A stretch of DNA of 64,000 bases from contig JAUCBJ010000002.1 of NCBI GenBank assembly GCA_032718475.1, positions 27,096 to 91,095 on the forward strand, written 5' to 3'. This stretch comes from Nemertoderma westbladi (lineage: Eukaryota > Xenacoelomorpha > Nemertodermatida > Nemertodermatidae). The translations under genes were made by a program, and so were the position numbers. Shown piece by piece: positions 44,348 through 54,626 of this stretch; positions within the stretch are counted from its first letter, which is position 1, and each line of letters opens with the position of its first letter. The notes beneath the pieces were generated by a model. It was given only the letters and a program-made list of their open reading frames with translations, ran no database searches and was not told the DNA's origin.

Positions 44348-44688
44348 CTCACTCAACAATTCCTAAACTACGACATCCTAGTGTACGGTATTCCTGAGCG
44401 TAATAATGCATACAATTCCGTATTTTCTTGTCCTTTGCCGTCTTGGAAAACTTGGGAATCAATGAATCAGCAATCGATTTTGTCTATCATCATAGGCGTC
44501 AGTTAGAGAGAGCCAGCCAATTTGGAACCCACTCTGATGGTAACTCTTCTTCTAAAAATCCCCACAGCCGACTAATTCTTGTGAAGTTTATGAAACAACA
44601 ATCACGAATTACTGCACTATCCAGCAAATTAGACAAAGGAATATATGTCTGTGAGCTGCCATTTTTGGTGACTATTAGCGTGATCATC
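44348..44688 (+). pseudogene. Non-LTR ORF1 RNA-binding domain relic, copy 2
   Basis: Duplicate of 26850-27190 with the same frameshift. VLENLGINES and LILVKFMKQQ are readable. Confidence 0.5.
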
Positions 44689-45545
44689 CTACACCATCAT
44701 TATTCAAACATGCAGATTCAACTATCTTTTTTAATATAGGTAAGAAATCCCTACAATACCTAATCCCACAATAAATAAACGGTTTTTCACGACAGTAGTT
44801 TAATTAACACAATAATCACATGCAATCCTTCACAACTTCGCTACCAGGTAACTCTCAAACTCGTGGGAGTACCCCATAGTGGGTGGACAGTTTTATCTTC
44901 CAACTGGAACTGGTAAACTCAAGTTTTACATTATCAGGTGTATCAAACTAGTATTGGATATTCTTTCAGTTGAGATATTTCTAGCTACTGTAACAATTCT
45001 CCACCAGCACATCTCAATGGTAAAATGAGGTTTGATTAGATGAGGATGTAAAATGCATATCATATATCGACCTTTATTGAACAAAATTTCACAATCCAAG
45101 AGAGAAGCTGGACAGGAGTGACGGAGGCTATATAAAGACAGTGATTGTGCTGGTGGTAAGCAGTGAGTGTAACAAAACAGTTGAGTCGATGAACAACTAC
45201 ATAGTGCTGAGCGTGTTAGAAGGTCATGATTTATTTAGTGAAAACGAAAAGAAGTGGACTTGGGCTAAGGATCTAAGGACATGGAAGCAGGGGTCAGGGG
45301 GCCCATCAGATGATCAGCATAGACAATGGTCTATCAGGAGCTTCAGAGAATGTACGGGTCCTGATGTAACTTGATGAGCTACATTGAGACGAATTTATGG
45401 TGGACAAATGAATAATTTTGTGGAACAACAATAAATTATTTAATAAATATTAAAAATTAACAATAAATAATGAATATTATTTTAATTGTAATTTCAAAAA
45501 CATTGAAAACAGCAAAATAAGCTATAAAAATGCTAATAAATTCAC
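44689..45545. other. 3' flank of transporter b2
   Basis: Collinear with 27191-28047. No recognised gene; the same unrecognised 77-codon frame is at 45141-45374. Confidence 0.45.
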
Positions 45546-46853
45546 CTAGCCTACGCGACATCTAAAAGCAAACACAGCCACCAAAGAGAAAATGAAAGGC
45601 AACCCCAACAAACTGAGAAGCGAAGAAGCTGCTGGCAATCCAAAGTAGTCGTTGAGAAAGCCACCAAAAATTGGGCCTATAAGTATTCCAATCGAATGTG
45701 ATATTCGTAACATTTGTTGGAGAAGGGATCTTGTGTCGACATTGTCTGGGTAGCCACAAACATTGACAGCCAGTTGCCTTTGCGTTTCCACTGCAGGGGT
45801 CATGGATAATCCTGTACCAAATCCAAATAGTGCACATCCTGTGATAGAGATGGTAAGATCTTGAGGTAAACCTAGAAGTTCTGTAGGTCCTATTAGTTGC
45901 ATTGCTAATGCTACTACCATTATACCGAATACGGTTGGTAAGATAGTCTTCAATTTCTTCATCAATAAACTTATTATTAAACCTATGAAGGATTGAAGAC
46001 TAGGAAATATCATATAAATACGACCAATATTGTACTGGTTCACATTGTAGGTGTGATAAATGTAGGCAGCATAGTTTGTAACTATAAATGATGCAAGTAT
46101 TGACCAATACGTGTGCGAAATAAATATGAACATTATTGCTGGATTCTTCAGAACCCCAAGATAAGTTGGTCTGGCTTCTTGAGATTCACATCTGTCATAA
46201 ATGTAAGCCGGTGACTCTATCGAGCAGTAAAAGACGATAATGAGAAACATTAAACCCGATATTATAAATGGGAATTTAAAACCAAACGCTTCAAAAACGG
46301 AAGAACCAAAAACAGGCGCAACCATGTTTCCCAGTGCGGCACTAATAATTGCCACGCTGGCTAATAAAGTTCTTTGTGTCGGCCATAATTCCATCAAAAG
46401 ACCGAATGAATACATATAACTGATGTTGAGTCCAACAGCTTCGATGATACGCAGTGAAAAACAAGCAAATATATATAATCCATTTCTATTATTAGGAATA
46501 TATTCCACAAACCCAAATGCTAACTGTGAAACAGCCCCAATAATACCGAATAGACCCAAAGAGATGTGAGTTCCCCAGTTGTTGATAGAATGAGGACAAG
46601 TGATGTATATTACAAGTCTTACAGCAGCAAACATAGACAGTAATGCACCAATCAAAGTCTTTGACCAATCTCGTTCTTCAACAACAATTGGAAAGAAGGT
46701 CTCTAATAGATTATGACACCAACCTGGTGTCATTTGATGCACCAACAACATGGCGACTAACAGGTAAAGTCTCCAGCCTTTTCGATGGCCAGTATTATTT
46801 GCAATATTTTTATTCATTGAACTTGAAGTTATGGGAGCCGCTTCGTCTGTCAT
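45546..46853 (-). CDS. MFS transporter, type b, copy 2 (intact, 435 aa)
   Basis: A complete single-exon gene for a 12-helix major facilitator protein of the plasma or organelle membrane. Approximate helices: 29-47, 68-86, 99-120, 127-150, 163-186, 195-214 (N half), then 245-270, 283-306, 316-335, 342-366, 379-402, 411-432 (C half), with a longer cytosolic loop between helices 6 and 7 (ESPAYIYDRCESQEARPTYLG). Family-like blocks are IGPTELLGLP, GFGTGLSMTPAVETQ and SHSIGILIGPIFGGFLNDYF, best matching animal SLC18B1-like/MFS_1 carriers, which move organic cations or polyamines. Substrate here is not known, and monocarboxylate-carrier-like families remain possible. The start MTDEAAPITSS is shared by all four paralogues. 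The lack of introns may be ancestral or due to retroposition. It is the only complete copy and so the likely functional one. Confidence 0.85.
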   Translation of the reverse strand: MTDEAAPITSSSMNKNIANNTGHRKGWRLYLLVAMLLVHQMTPGWCHNLLETFFPIVVEERDWSKTLIGALLSMFAAVRLVIYITCPHSINNWGTHISLGLFGIIGAVSQLAFGFVEYIPNNRNGLYIFACFSLRIIEAVGLNISYMYSFGLLMELWPTQRTLLASVAIISAALGNMVAPVFGSSVFEAFGFKFPFIISGLMFLIIVFYCSIESPAYIYDRCESQEARPTYLGVLKNPAIMFIFISHTYWSILASFIVTNYAAYIYHTYNVNQYNIGRIYMIFPSLQSFIGLIISLLMKKLKTILPTVFGIMVVALAMQLIGPTELLGLPQDLTISITGCALFGFGTGLSMTPAVETQRQLAVNVCGYPDNVDTRSLLQQMLRISHSIGILIGPIFGGFLNDYFGLPAASSLLSLLGLPFIFSLVAVFAFRCRVG

Positions 46854-48278
46854 CTTCTATAAATTGTGTTTGTACAGTAAACTGTATACCTACAACGAGT
46901 CACATGAATAATATTATATTGTATTAATATCAAATTAAGAGGCGGCAGTGTTCGTAGATTTTGTCAGGGTGGTGAGAAGGTGGAAATTGTACTAATTTCA
47001 TACCCCGAGTTGAAAATGTACCTCCCATATCACTTGCACTGAGTTCGGCCAGGGAACCTGCTGTCGGACAGACCATTCGAGAGATATGGATGGACCCAAG
47101 AGGAAGTGTCGTGATTAATAATGATTGTGTGACTTACAATGTATATTGTTTCTGATATAATCTAGTCTAACTATTTATCACACCAATACACCAATAATGT
47201 CATCGCAACTACGTTGCAGACAAAGTACAAACCAATAACTCTTACTAAAGCAAATTCAAATATAACAAACAATAAGACAAGAGTGGTCTCAAGAGTAAAG
47301 TGGTGTGGTGATATTTGATGAAGAAACTACACTCTAGGAATGAGCTATACACCCAATGTCGACATATTAAATATGCTGGTTAATCTGCCATTAGCACAGT
47401 TTAGTCATCTATATACTAAATCAAGGCATATCTGCTATACACTAAACTATGATAATCACGCAGCTGTAAAGGCTTTCCCACTAAAGTATATTATCCCCTT
47501 CTACTGTACAACATCCATCACCTTCTAATCGTTGCACCTATTTGGGCCATTAGTTAAATATTAATTCTCAGTGTTGAACCAGCCTCAACATACTATATTA
47601 TTTGTTCACCCATCATCCATGAACCTATACGCTACACCTTCGTACATAGTCTATGCACGTCTACATGTCCATGTGCGCGTCGAAGGTATGCGCATATCGC
47701 ACTATGTAGCCAATGTTAGATCCTCGGTAATTACTCTTCTAATATCGTCTTATATTGGTTTTGATATTATCACCAACAGGCAGAGGCAGGGGCTTGTTTT
47801 ATTGCCAAAGCAGACTCTGATTATCTGGTAAATGAATTATTAATGAACCAAATACGAAAGTAATGTAATCAAACAAGGAAATTTTCCCAACATGTAAAAT
47901 GTGTTTGAAATTCATTTGTTAAAGTTATTTTCTTTTCAAGGAAATTTTTTAACAAGTCCTGCCCCAAGGTAAAATTTTAGGGGATATAATTCAAAAACTG
48001 AGCAATAAATGTGTTATTCAATATTATTTACATTTCTTAAAGCGTTTTTTGGTATTTTTTTTTTTTTTGGGGGGGGGGGGGGTGAAGTTAAATATGTCTT
48101 GGTATTTAGGGGTTAAAATACATTTATTATAATAAGTAGGCCTACAGTAGATTCTGTTAACTGTCGCAGAAGTAGGGATAACATTTGCCCTCATTCTCTT
48201 ATATTTTCGATAAATGTATATTTAATTTGGTAAAAAGGGTATTTTAACAAACTATTGGCATGGCGGAAATATTTTTAG
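46854..48278. other. 5' flank of transporter b2
   Basis: Collinear with 29360-30810 up to the base where element 2 starts (48279). No gene recognised. T/G homopolymer at 48055-48082. Confidence 0.5.
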
Positions 48279-48818
48279 TGTGACGGGATCCAGGAAGGAT
48301 CCCGATTTATCCGTTTGTCAGTTCACGCGTCCCCGCCGTGTGTGAAAGATAAAGAGTTTCTGTTGTTCGTTGTATTGCAATGTTCGAGGTATATACAATA
48401 TAGATATAGATAATGATGACTGGTAATATTGTTGTACACGGAAGGCGGGAGACGGTAACTGAAATCCCGGTACTTCCCTAGCTAAACTATTCTTACAGTA
48501 GTACCAATAACACTGAGATAACTGAGGTAATATGATTACTGGTTACTGGTTATATTGCACGGTGGCCTTATTGCTCTACTCAATCGGTGCCTTCCCCCCT
48601 CCGATTGGTTGATACCCTTGTTGGCGCCCTTTGGAGTGTCCCGTTCACTCCACCTGTTCTCTCTTGGTTAGGGGTTTGGCCCCTGACCCTTATTGTGTGG
48701 TTCACCTTCCCATTTTGTTGGGGTGGCGCGAGTTGGTTGATTGCCCAATCTCGAGGCCCCCAATATTGCTTATCGGCTTAACTTTTATGGGGTGTTAGCG
48801 GGATTGGATAAGCTAACA
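48279..48818 (-). repeat. 3' LTR of element 2 (left end)
   Basis: 540-bp repeat with TG...CA ends, starting at the exact base where homology with 30810 stops. Confidence 0.93.
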
Positions 48819-48830
48819 CTCCCCCCCATG
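48819..48830 (-). promoter_or_regulatory. Polypurine tract of element 2
   Basis: The minus strand reads CATGGGGGGGAG directly before the 3' LTR. Confidence 0.8.
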
Positions 48831-48856
48831 CTATCTTCCCGGTGAGAAGATAGCAT
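48828..48856 (-). repeat. Perfect 11-bp hairpin next to the polypurine tract
   Basis: ATGCTATCTTC and GAAGATAGCAT pair perfectly around a 7-nt loop. The stem starts inside the polypurine tract's flank. Confidence 0.85.
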
Positions 48857-50738
48857 CAACCGAAAAGTGCGCTACAATCCCGCTGGATCCCGATCTAGCA
48901 TCGGGTGTGGGGTGGAAATCTTTTCTCTCGGAGTCGGCTTTCCAGGCCGCTCCCTCTGGGTATGATAACGCTACCCTTTACGCCTGGCGTCCATGTCGGG
49001 CCGATCGTGCTCGTCTCTCACACGATTTTTGTTTCCCCAACACTTTCGCCCTTGACTCTACTCTCCTCTCACTCTACTCTCGGACTTCTCTGTCCCTTAC
49101 TCAGCCTCTTACTCCTTCCCCCCCCCCCCCCACACGCTAGGATTGCATCGGCACCCTCTCCGCACTCCGCACTATCATTCTTCCCTCGACCCCTCATTGA
49201 CTACCTCATCCCCTCTGACGAATGTCACCTCCCCTCCCGTGCCGTCGCACTCAAGAAGTGTGAAGTCGTCTCGTGTCTCGTCCATAGTCCCATAGTCAAT
49301 TTAGTCCCCATTCCCAGTAGCTAATTGAGAAAGGTTGTATGACTATAGTACTTACATCGAGCGTATATATATATTTCTAGATTACTGATTACTACGTACG
49401 TACATACAAATTGCACTTATATTGATTATTTAGATTGAAATTAAATTTGTATTTAATAGTTCGCACGTCTCGCGTGGCGCCTTCCAGGCGTACCACACTA
49501 AAGTCTCAGTCTATTCCTCCCGACCTCGGGAACCTCCCCGTCTCTCTCGAGATGGCTTCCTCCCTGGGTCGCTTCCTAGTCACTATCGCTCCCCTGGGAT
49601 CTGCTTTCTGTCTTCTCCTGTCTAGCGATTTCTTCCAATCGCTTCGCTTCCCATCTATCCTATTCTATTCTATCAGTTACTTTTATTGTGTTCCAGAATG
49701 ATTTTCCTACTGTTACCATAATTTGTAACTTCCAGCCCTATCCTATTTATTTTGTTTTGTTTTGTCCTACTGTGCTACTACTTACTATTGCCTATGGATT
49801 ATCCTACTCTCTAATCCACATTCTGGCCTACTCTGTGGGCCTATGCAGTACAACAGTATGCGTCGCGTGGCCACACGATTTATCCAGCTGTACCCATATG
49901 CCCCCCTCTAATTGCTAACTAATATCTATGTCGTATATACCCCTCTACCTCTATCTCTTACTAACTAGTACTTTCTTACTAATTCTCACTCTCTCTCTCT
50001 AACTGTCGGTACTACGTACCCTCAACCAACTAACTATCCTAACTCTTACTCTCTAGCTAGTTAGCGGTACTACGTACCCTCAACCAACTAACTATTCTAA
50101 CTCTTACTAACCAATGGTACTACGTACCCTCTGACTCTTACTCTCTAGCTAGTTAGCGGTACTACGTACCCTCAACCAACTAACTATTCTAACTCTTACT
50201 AACCAATGGTACTACGTACCCTCTGACTCTTACTCTCTAGCTAGCTAGCGGTACTACGTACCCTCAACTAGCTAACTAACTAACTAACTCTTACTCTCTA
50301 GCTAGCTAGCGGTACTACGTACCCTCAACTAACTAACTAACTAACTCCTACTAACTAATGGTACTACGTACCCTCTAACTACTCTAGCTAACTAGCGGTA
50401 CTACGTACCCTTAACTAACTAACTAGCTGACTCTTACTAACTAATGGTACTACGTACCCTCTAACTACTCTAGCTAACTAGCGGTACTACGTACCCTTAA
50501 CTAACTAACTACCTGACTCTTACTAACTAATGGTACTACGTACCTCCTAACTAACTAACTAACTCTAGGTACTACGTACCTTCTAACTCTTCTACCTTCT
50601 GCCTATTAACTGCGTACCTACTACGTACTATTATTTTATTTTTATTTTATTTGTATTTGTGTGGGAAGGGCGTCTCGCCCTCAATCCCACCCCCCTCAGT
50701 CCAAAACTTGGACGACTAAAAACTCCTCTCAGACTCCA
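48857..50738 (-). other. 3' untranslated region of element 2
   Basis: About 1.9 kb with no protein-coding features (frames such as 48905-49324 are compositional). 49880-50640 is pyrimidine-rich, built of CTAACTAACT-like short repeats, and hosts a palindromic array. Confidence 0.7.
50008..50580. repeat. Array of 13 palindromic 13-mers (GGTACTACGTACC)
   Basis: GGTACTACGTACC occurs at 50008, 50066, 50116, 50158, 50208, 50250, 50311, 50360, 50397, 50446, 50483, 50532 and 50568, spaced 35-60 bp. Each has the inverted halves GGTAC and GTACC around TAC. The 13-mer is identical in all copies while the spacers (CTAACTAACT, CTCTTACT) vary. Degenerate halves follow to 50630. Confidence 0.9.
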
Positions 50739-53700
50739 TTAAGGTGCCCCTTCTAGGAGACAGCATTTCCCTACAGCTCTCCTGTAGGTTTTTCTGTCCT
50801 TCGCACCTATCTTACCACCTATCCGCACTTCTACCGATCGGACTCTTCCGTCCTCGTCGGAGTAAGTGCCTACAATTCTCGCCAACCGCCATTGGTTGTT
50901 GATGATAGTATCATCCGTAACGATTACGAGATCTCCCTCTTTCAACTCTCTATTCGGCTTCCTCCATTTGCTTCTTTTATGGAGTGTGGGTAGGTATTCT
51001 TCTACCCACCTCCTCCAATACTCTGCGCTAATTGCTTTAGCGACTTTCCAACTCTGGCGGGAGTGTATATCATCTGGGTCTACACCCCGCATATCGATGG
51101 TCGCTGGCCTTTCCATCAGAAAATGGCTAGGCGTCAGCACGTCTAGTGACTCAGGGTCATCATTCTCCGGATATAGCGGTCTGCTATTAATGATCCCCTC
51201 GCACTTCGCAAGCACTGTCCGTAAGACGTCCTCAGTGACCATGTGGGTGTTCATTAGCTTCGTCATTAGACGCTTTGAACTGCCCACCAGTCTCTCGACG
51301 CATCCTAGTGTATGTGGTGCATACGGCGTCCTCCTTTCCCACTTCACTTGTCGTCGTCTCATGGCCGCCCTGACTTCCTCCCCTTCCAGGATGTCCAAAG
51401 CCTCTGCCATCTCATTCTCTGCGCCTACAAAGTTGGTGCCATTGTCGCTGTATATCACTGCGATCGTCCCACCTTTGCGGTCCCTAAACCTTTCCAAGGC
51501 ATTAATGAATGCTGATGCGGTTGCATCTTGGGCGAGTTCTATCCCTACTGCCCGCGTGTTGTTACATACGAAGATAATGCCGTAGCGTTTCTCCGTGTGC
51601 CGCATCACTTTGATCTTTATCGGCCCGAACATGTCCACACCGCAATGCGTAAATGGCGGGTCGTGCTGTCTTACCCTACTCGCCGGTAGTGGCGCCATCT
51701 CCTGTACGGCTCGCTCCTTCTTCGCTCGTCGGCAGGTCTGGCACTGCCCCACTACCGCTTTAACCTTCTTCCTTAATTGTTTGACCCAATAGGTCCTCCT
51801 TATCTCTGTGAGGGTTCGGTTGGTGCCCCCATGCAATATCGATTTGTGGGAGTCCCATATAATCTGGTGGACTATTGGCGATCCTGTAGGAATGATGATG
51901 GGTTTCGGTGGTACGATTATGCTGTTGTTGTATCCCACCCTAGAATTCATTACTAGAATCCCGTCGTCATTGAGTTGTGGCGACAGCGTAATCAGCTCGC
52001 TGTCCCGTCGGAGGTGCTGATGGTTACCGACGCGTTCCACCTCGTCGCCGTAGTTCTTCCGTTGTTCATAGCGGATCACTGCCTTGGCCGCTCCTTCCAG
52101 ATCTATGGCTGTCCTGATCTTCTTGTCCTTGCCAACTCCCGCAAGGAATTTCCCGAAGGCTCTCCAGTACGCCACTAGTTTCTTGGTCTTATACCAACTA
52201 GAACTGTAGCTGAGGAGTTTATCCGTTGGGTTATCGCACAGTTCCCTTCCTGGTTGCACGTCCCTAATCTCCCTCACCATCTGGGAGTATATCTCTTCTC
52301 CCTCTGAATCTCCCTCTTCTCCTTCTGATACTACTTCCGAGCCCGGGTCCACCTTCCTCATCGGCGGCCAGGCCTCCCTATCGCTCAGAAATTGTGGCCC
52401 ATGTTGCCACAATACTTCCTTCTTCAGGAAAGTGTGGCGTTCCACGCCCCTCGACAGCAAGTCCGCTGGGTTCTCGTCTGTTGGGCAGTAGTGCCACCTT
52501 TCCAGTTCTGTGCTCGCCCTTATTTCGTCCACTCTATTCGCGACGAATATCGGGTATCTCGTCCTTTCGTTGTGTAGCCAACCAAGCACTACCATGGAGT
52601 CCGTCCAGTAGTGTGTCTCCACTATGTTGGGAATAGTATCCACTAGGTAGGCTGTGGCTCTTACTCCTAGTCTCGCAGCTGTCAATTCTAACTTGGGAAC
52701 GACTTTCCAACTCTGGCGGGAGTGTATATCATCTGGGTCTACACCCCGCATATCGATGGTCGCTGGCCTTTCCATCAGAAAATGGCTAGGCGTCAGCACG
52801 TCTAGTGACTCAGGGTCATCATTCTCCGGATATAGCGGTCTGCTATTAATGATCCCCTCGCACTTCGCAAGCACTGTCCGTAAGACGTCCTCAGTGACCA
52901 TGTGGGTGTTCATTAGCTTCGTCATTAGACGCTTTGAACTGCCCACCAGTCTCTCGACGCATCCTAGTGTATGTGGTGCATACGGCGTCCTCCTTTCCCA
53001 CTTCACTTGTCGTCGTCTCATGGCCGCCCTGACTTCCTCCCCTTCCAGGATGTCCAAAGCCTCTGCCATCTCATTCTCTGCGCCTACAAAGTTGGTGCCA
53101 TTGTCGCTGTATATCACTGCGATCGTCCCACCTTTGCGGTCCCTAAACCTTTCCAAGGCATTAATGAATGCTGATGCGGTTGCATCTTGGGCGAGTTCTA
53201 TCCCTACTGCCCGCGTGTTGTTACATACGAAGATAATGCCGTAGCGTTTCTCCGTGTGCCGCATCACTTTGATCTTTATCGGCCCGAACATGTCCACACC
53301 GCAATGCGTAAATGGCGGGTCGTGCTGTCTTACCCTACTCGCCGGTAGTGGCGCCATCTCCTGTACGGCTCGCTCCTTCTTCGCTCGTCGGCAGGTCTGG
53401 CACTGCCCCACTACCGCTTTAACCTTCTTCCTTAATTGTTTGACCCAATAGGTCCTCCTTATCTCTGTGAGGGTTCGGTTGGTGCCCCCATGCAATATCG
53501 ATTTGTGGGAGTCCCATATAATCTGGTGGACTATTGGCGATCCTGTAGGAATGATGATGGGTTTCGGTGGTACGATTATGCTGTTGTTGTATCCCACCCT
53601 AGAATTCATTACTAGAATCCCGTCGTCATTGAGTTGTGGCGACAGCGTAATCAGCTCGCTGTCCCGTCGGAGGTGCTGATGGTTACCGACGCGTTCCACC

Positions 53701-54626
53701 TCGTCGCCGTAGTTCTTCCGTTGTTCATAGCGGATCACTGCCTTGGCCGCTCCTTCCAGATCTATGGCTGTCCTGATCTTCTTGTCCTTGCCAACTCCCG
53801 CAAGGAATTTCCCGAAGGCTCTCCAGTACGCCACTAGTTTCTTGGTCTTATACCAACTAGAACTGTAGCTGAGGAGTTTATCCGTTGGGTTATCGCACAG
53901 TTCCCTTCCTGGTTGCACGTCCCTAATCTCCCTCACCATCTGGGAGTATATCTCTTCTCCCTCTGAATCTCCCTCTTCTCCTTCTGATACTACTTCCGAG
54001 CCCGGGTCCACCTTCCTCATCGGCGGCCAGGCCTCCCTATCGCTCAGAAATTGTGGCCCATGTTGCCACAATACTTCCTTCTTCAGGAAAGTGTGGCGTT
54101 CCACGCCCCTCGACAGCAAGTCCGCTGGGTTCTCGTCTGTTGGGCAGTAGTGCCACCTTTCCAGTTCTGTGCTCGCCCTTATTTCGTCCACTCTATTCGC
54201 GACGAATATCGGGTATCTCGTCCTTTCGTTGTGTAGCCAACCAAGCACTACCATGGAGTCCGTCCAGTAGTGTGTCTCCACTATGTTGGGAATAGTATCC
54301 ACTAGGTAGGCTGTGGCTCTTACTCCTAGTCTCGCAGCTGTCAATTCTAACTTGGGAACTGATGCTGAATCTGGCGGCGTTGACTTTGCTTTGCTAAAGG
54401 CTAGCCTTGGCCTATGAGCCCCCTCTCGTTGTACTAAGTAGAGTGCCGCTCCGTACGCTTCCAACGACGCGTCGGAGAACATGTGTAGGTCCAGATTCGT
54501 CATGTTCCCATCCGGGAAATACACCCTTGGCATGTTGTATGTTCCCATCTTCTCCAAGTTTCCTGTCCATTTGCTCCACTGTTTCTTGATTTCCTCTGGT
54601 ACCTCTACGTCCCATTCATCTTTCAA
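50739..54626 (-). CDS. pol: BEL Pol C-terminal part with duplicated RNase H-integrase (element 2)
   Basis: 1295 codons. After an RNase H start (HMFSDASLEAYG, near residue 53), a 553-residue block beginning VPKLELTAARLG is present twice in tandem. Each block has the rest of RNase H (YWTDSMVVLGWL, PADLLSRG), the integrase zinc site (H...H, CQTCRRAKK) and the integrase core with GVDMFGP, IYSDNGTNF and LGCVERLV. The end is a single DUF5641-like tail (EYWRRWVEEYLPTL, GDLVIVTDD). Catalytic residues are intact in both blocks. A normal Pol has one such block, so the product would be about 550 residues too long. The frame is open upstream of the first ATG to about 54783, where it should join the RT frame. 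Confidence 0.9.
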   Translation of the reverse strand: MKDEWDVEVPEEIKKQWSKWTGNLEKMGTYNMPRVYFPDGNMTNLDLHMFSDASLEAYGAALYLVQREGAHRPRLAFSKAKSTPPDSASVPKLELTAARLGVRATAYLVDTIPNIVETHYWTDSMVVLGWLHNERTRYPIFVANRVDEIRASTELERWHYCPTDENPADLLSRGVERHTFLKKEVLWQHGPQFLSDREAWPPMRKVDPGSEVVSEGEEGDSEGEEIYSQMVREIRDVQPGRELCDNPTDKLLSYSSSWYKTKKLVAYWRAFGKFLAGVGKDKKIRTAIDLEGAAKAVIRYEQRKNYGDEVERVGNHQHLRRDSELITLSPQLNDDGILVMNSRVGYNNSIIVPPKPIIIPTGSPIVHQIIWDSHKSILHGGTNRTLTEIRRTYWVKQLRKKVKAVVGQCQTCRRAKKERAVQEMAPLPASRVRQHDPPFTHCGVDMFGPIKIKVMRHTEKRYGIIFVCNNTRAVGIELAQDATASAFINALERFRDRKGGTIAVIYSDNGTNFVGAENEMAEALDILEGEEVRAAMRRRQVKWERRTPYAPHTLGCVERLVGSSKRLMTKLMNTHMVTEDVLRTVLAKCEGIINSRPLYPENDDPESLDVLTPSHFLMERPATIDMRGVDPDDIHSRQSWKVVPKLELTAARLGVRATAYLVDTIPNIVETHYWTDSMVVLGWLHNERTRYPIFVANRVDEIRASTELERWHYCPTDENPADLLSRGVERHTFLKKEVLWQHGPQFLSDREAWPPMRKVDPGSEVVSEGEEGDSEGEEIYSQMVREIRDVQPGRELCDNPTDKLLSYSSSWYKTKKLVAYWRAFGKFLAGVGKDKKIRTAIDLEGAAKAVIRYEQRKNYGDEVERVGNHQHLRRDSELITLSPQLNDDGILVMNSRVGYNNSIIVPPKPIIIPTGSPIVHQIIWDSHKSILHGGTNRTLTEIRRTYWVKQLRKKVKAVVGQCQTCRRAKKERAVQEMAPLPASRVRQHDPPFTHCGVDMFGPIKIKVMRHTEKRYGIIFVCNNTRAVGIELAQDATASAFINALERFRDRKGGTIAVIYSDNGTNFVGAENEMAEALDILEGEEVRAAMRRRQVKWERRTPYAPHTLGCVERLVGSSKRLMTKLMNTHMVTEDVLRTVLAKCEGIINSRPLYPENDDPESLDVLTPSHFLMERPATIDMRGVDPDDIHSRQSWKVAKAISAEYWRRWVEEYLPTLHKRSKWRKPNRELKEGDLVIVTDDTIINNQWRLARIVGTYSDEDGRVRSVEVRIGGKIGAKDRKTYRRAVGKCCLLEGAP
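51042..54359. repeat. 1659-bp tandem duplication, two identical copies
   Basis: 51042-52700 and 52701-54359. No difference was found where the copies were compared, and all reading frames give identical peptides. 1659 is a multiple of three, so the frame is kept. Confidence 0.93.

Noticed and set aside
50866-53679. Plus-strand frames of 60-239 codons opposite element 2 pol
   Set aside because: Shadows of the long minus-strand Pol; they occur twice only because of the 1659-bp duplication.
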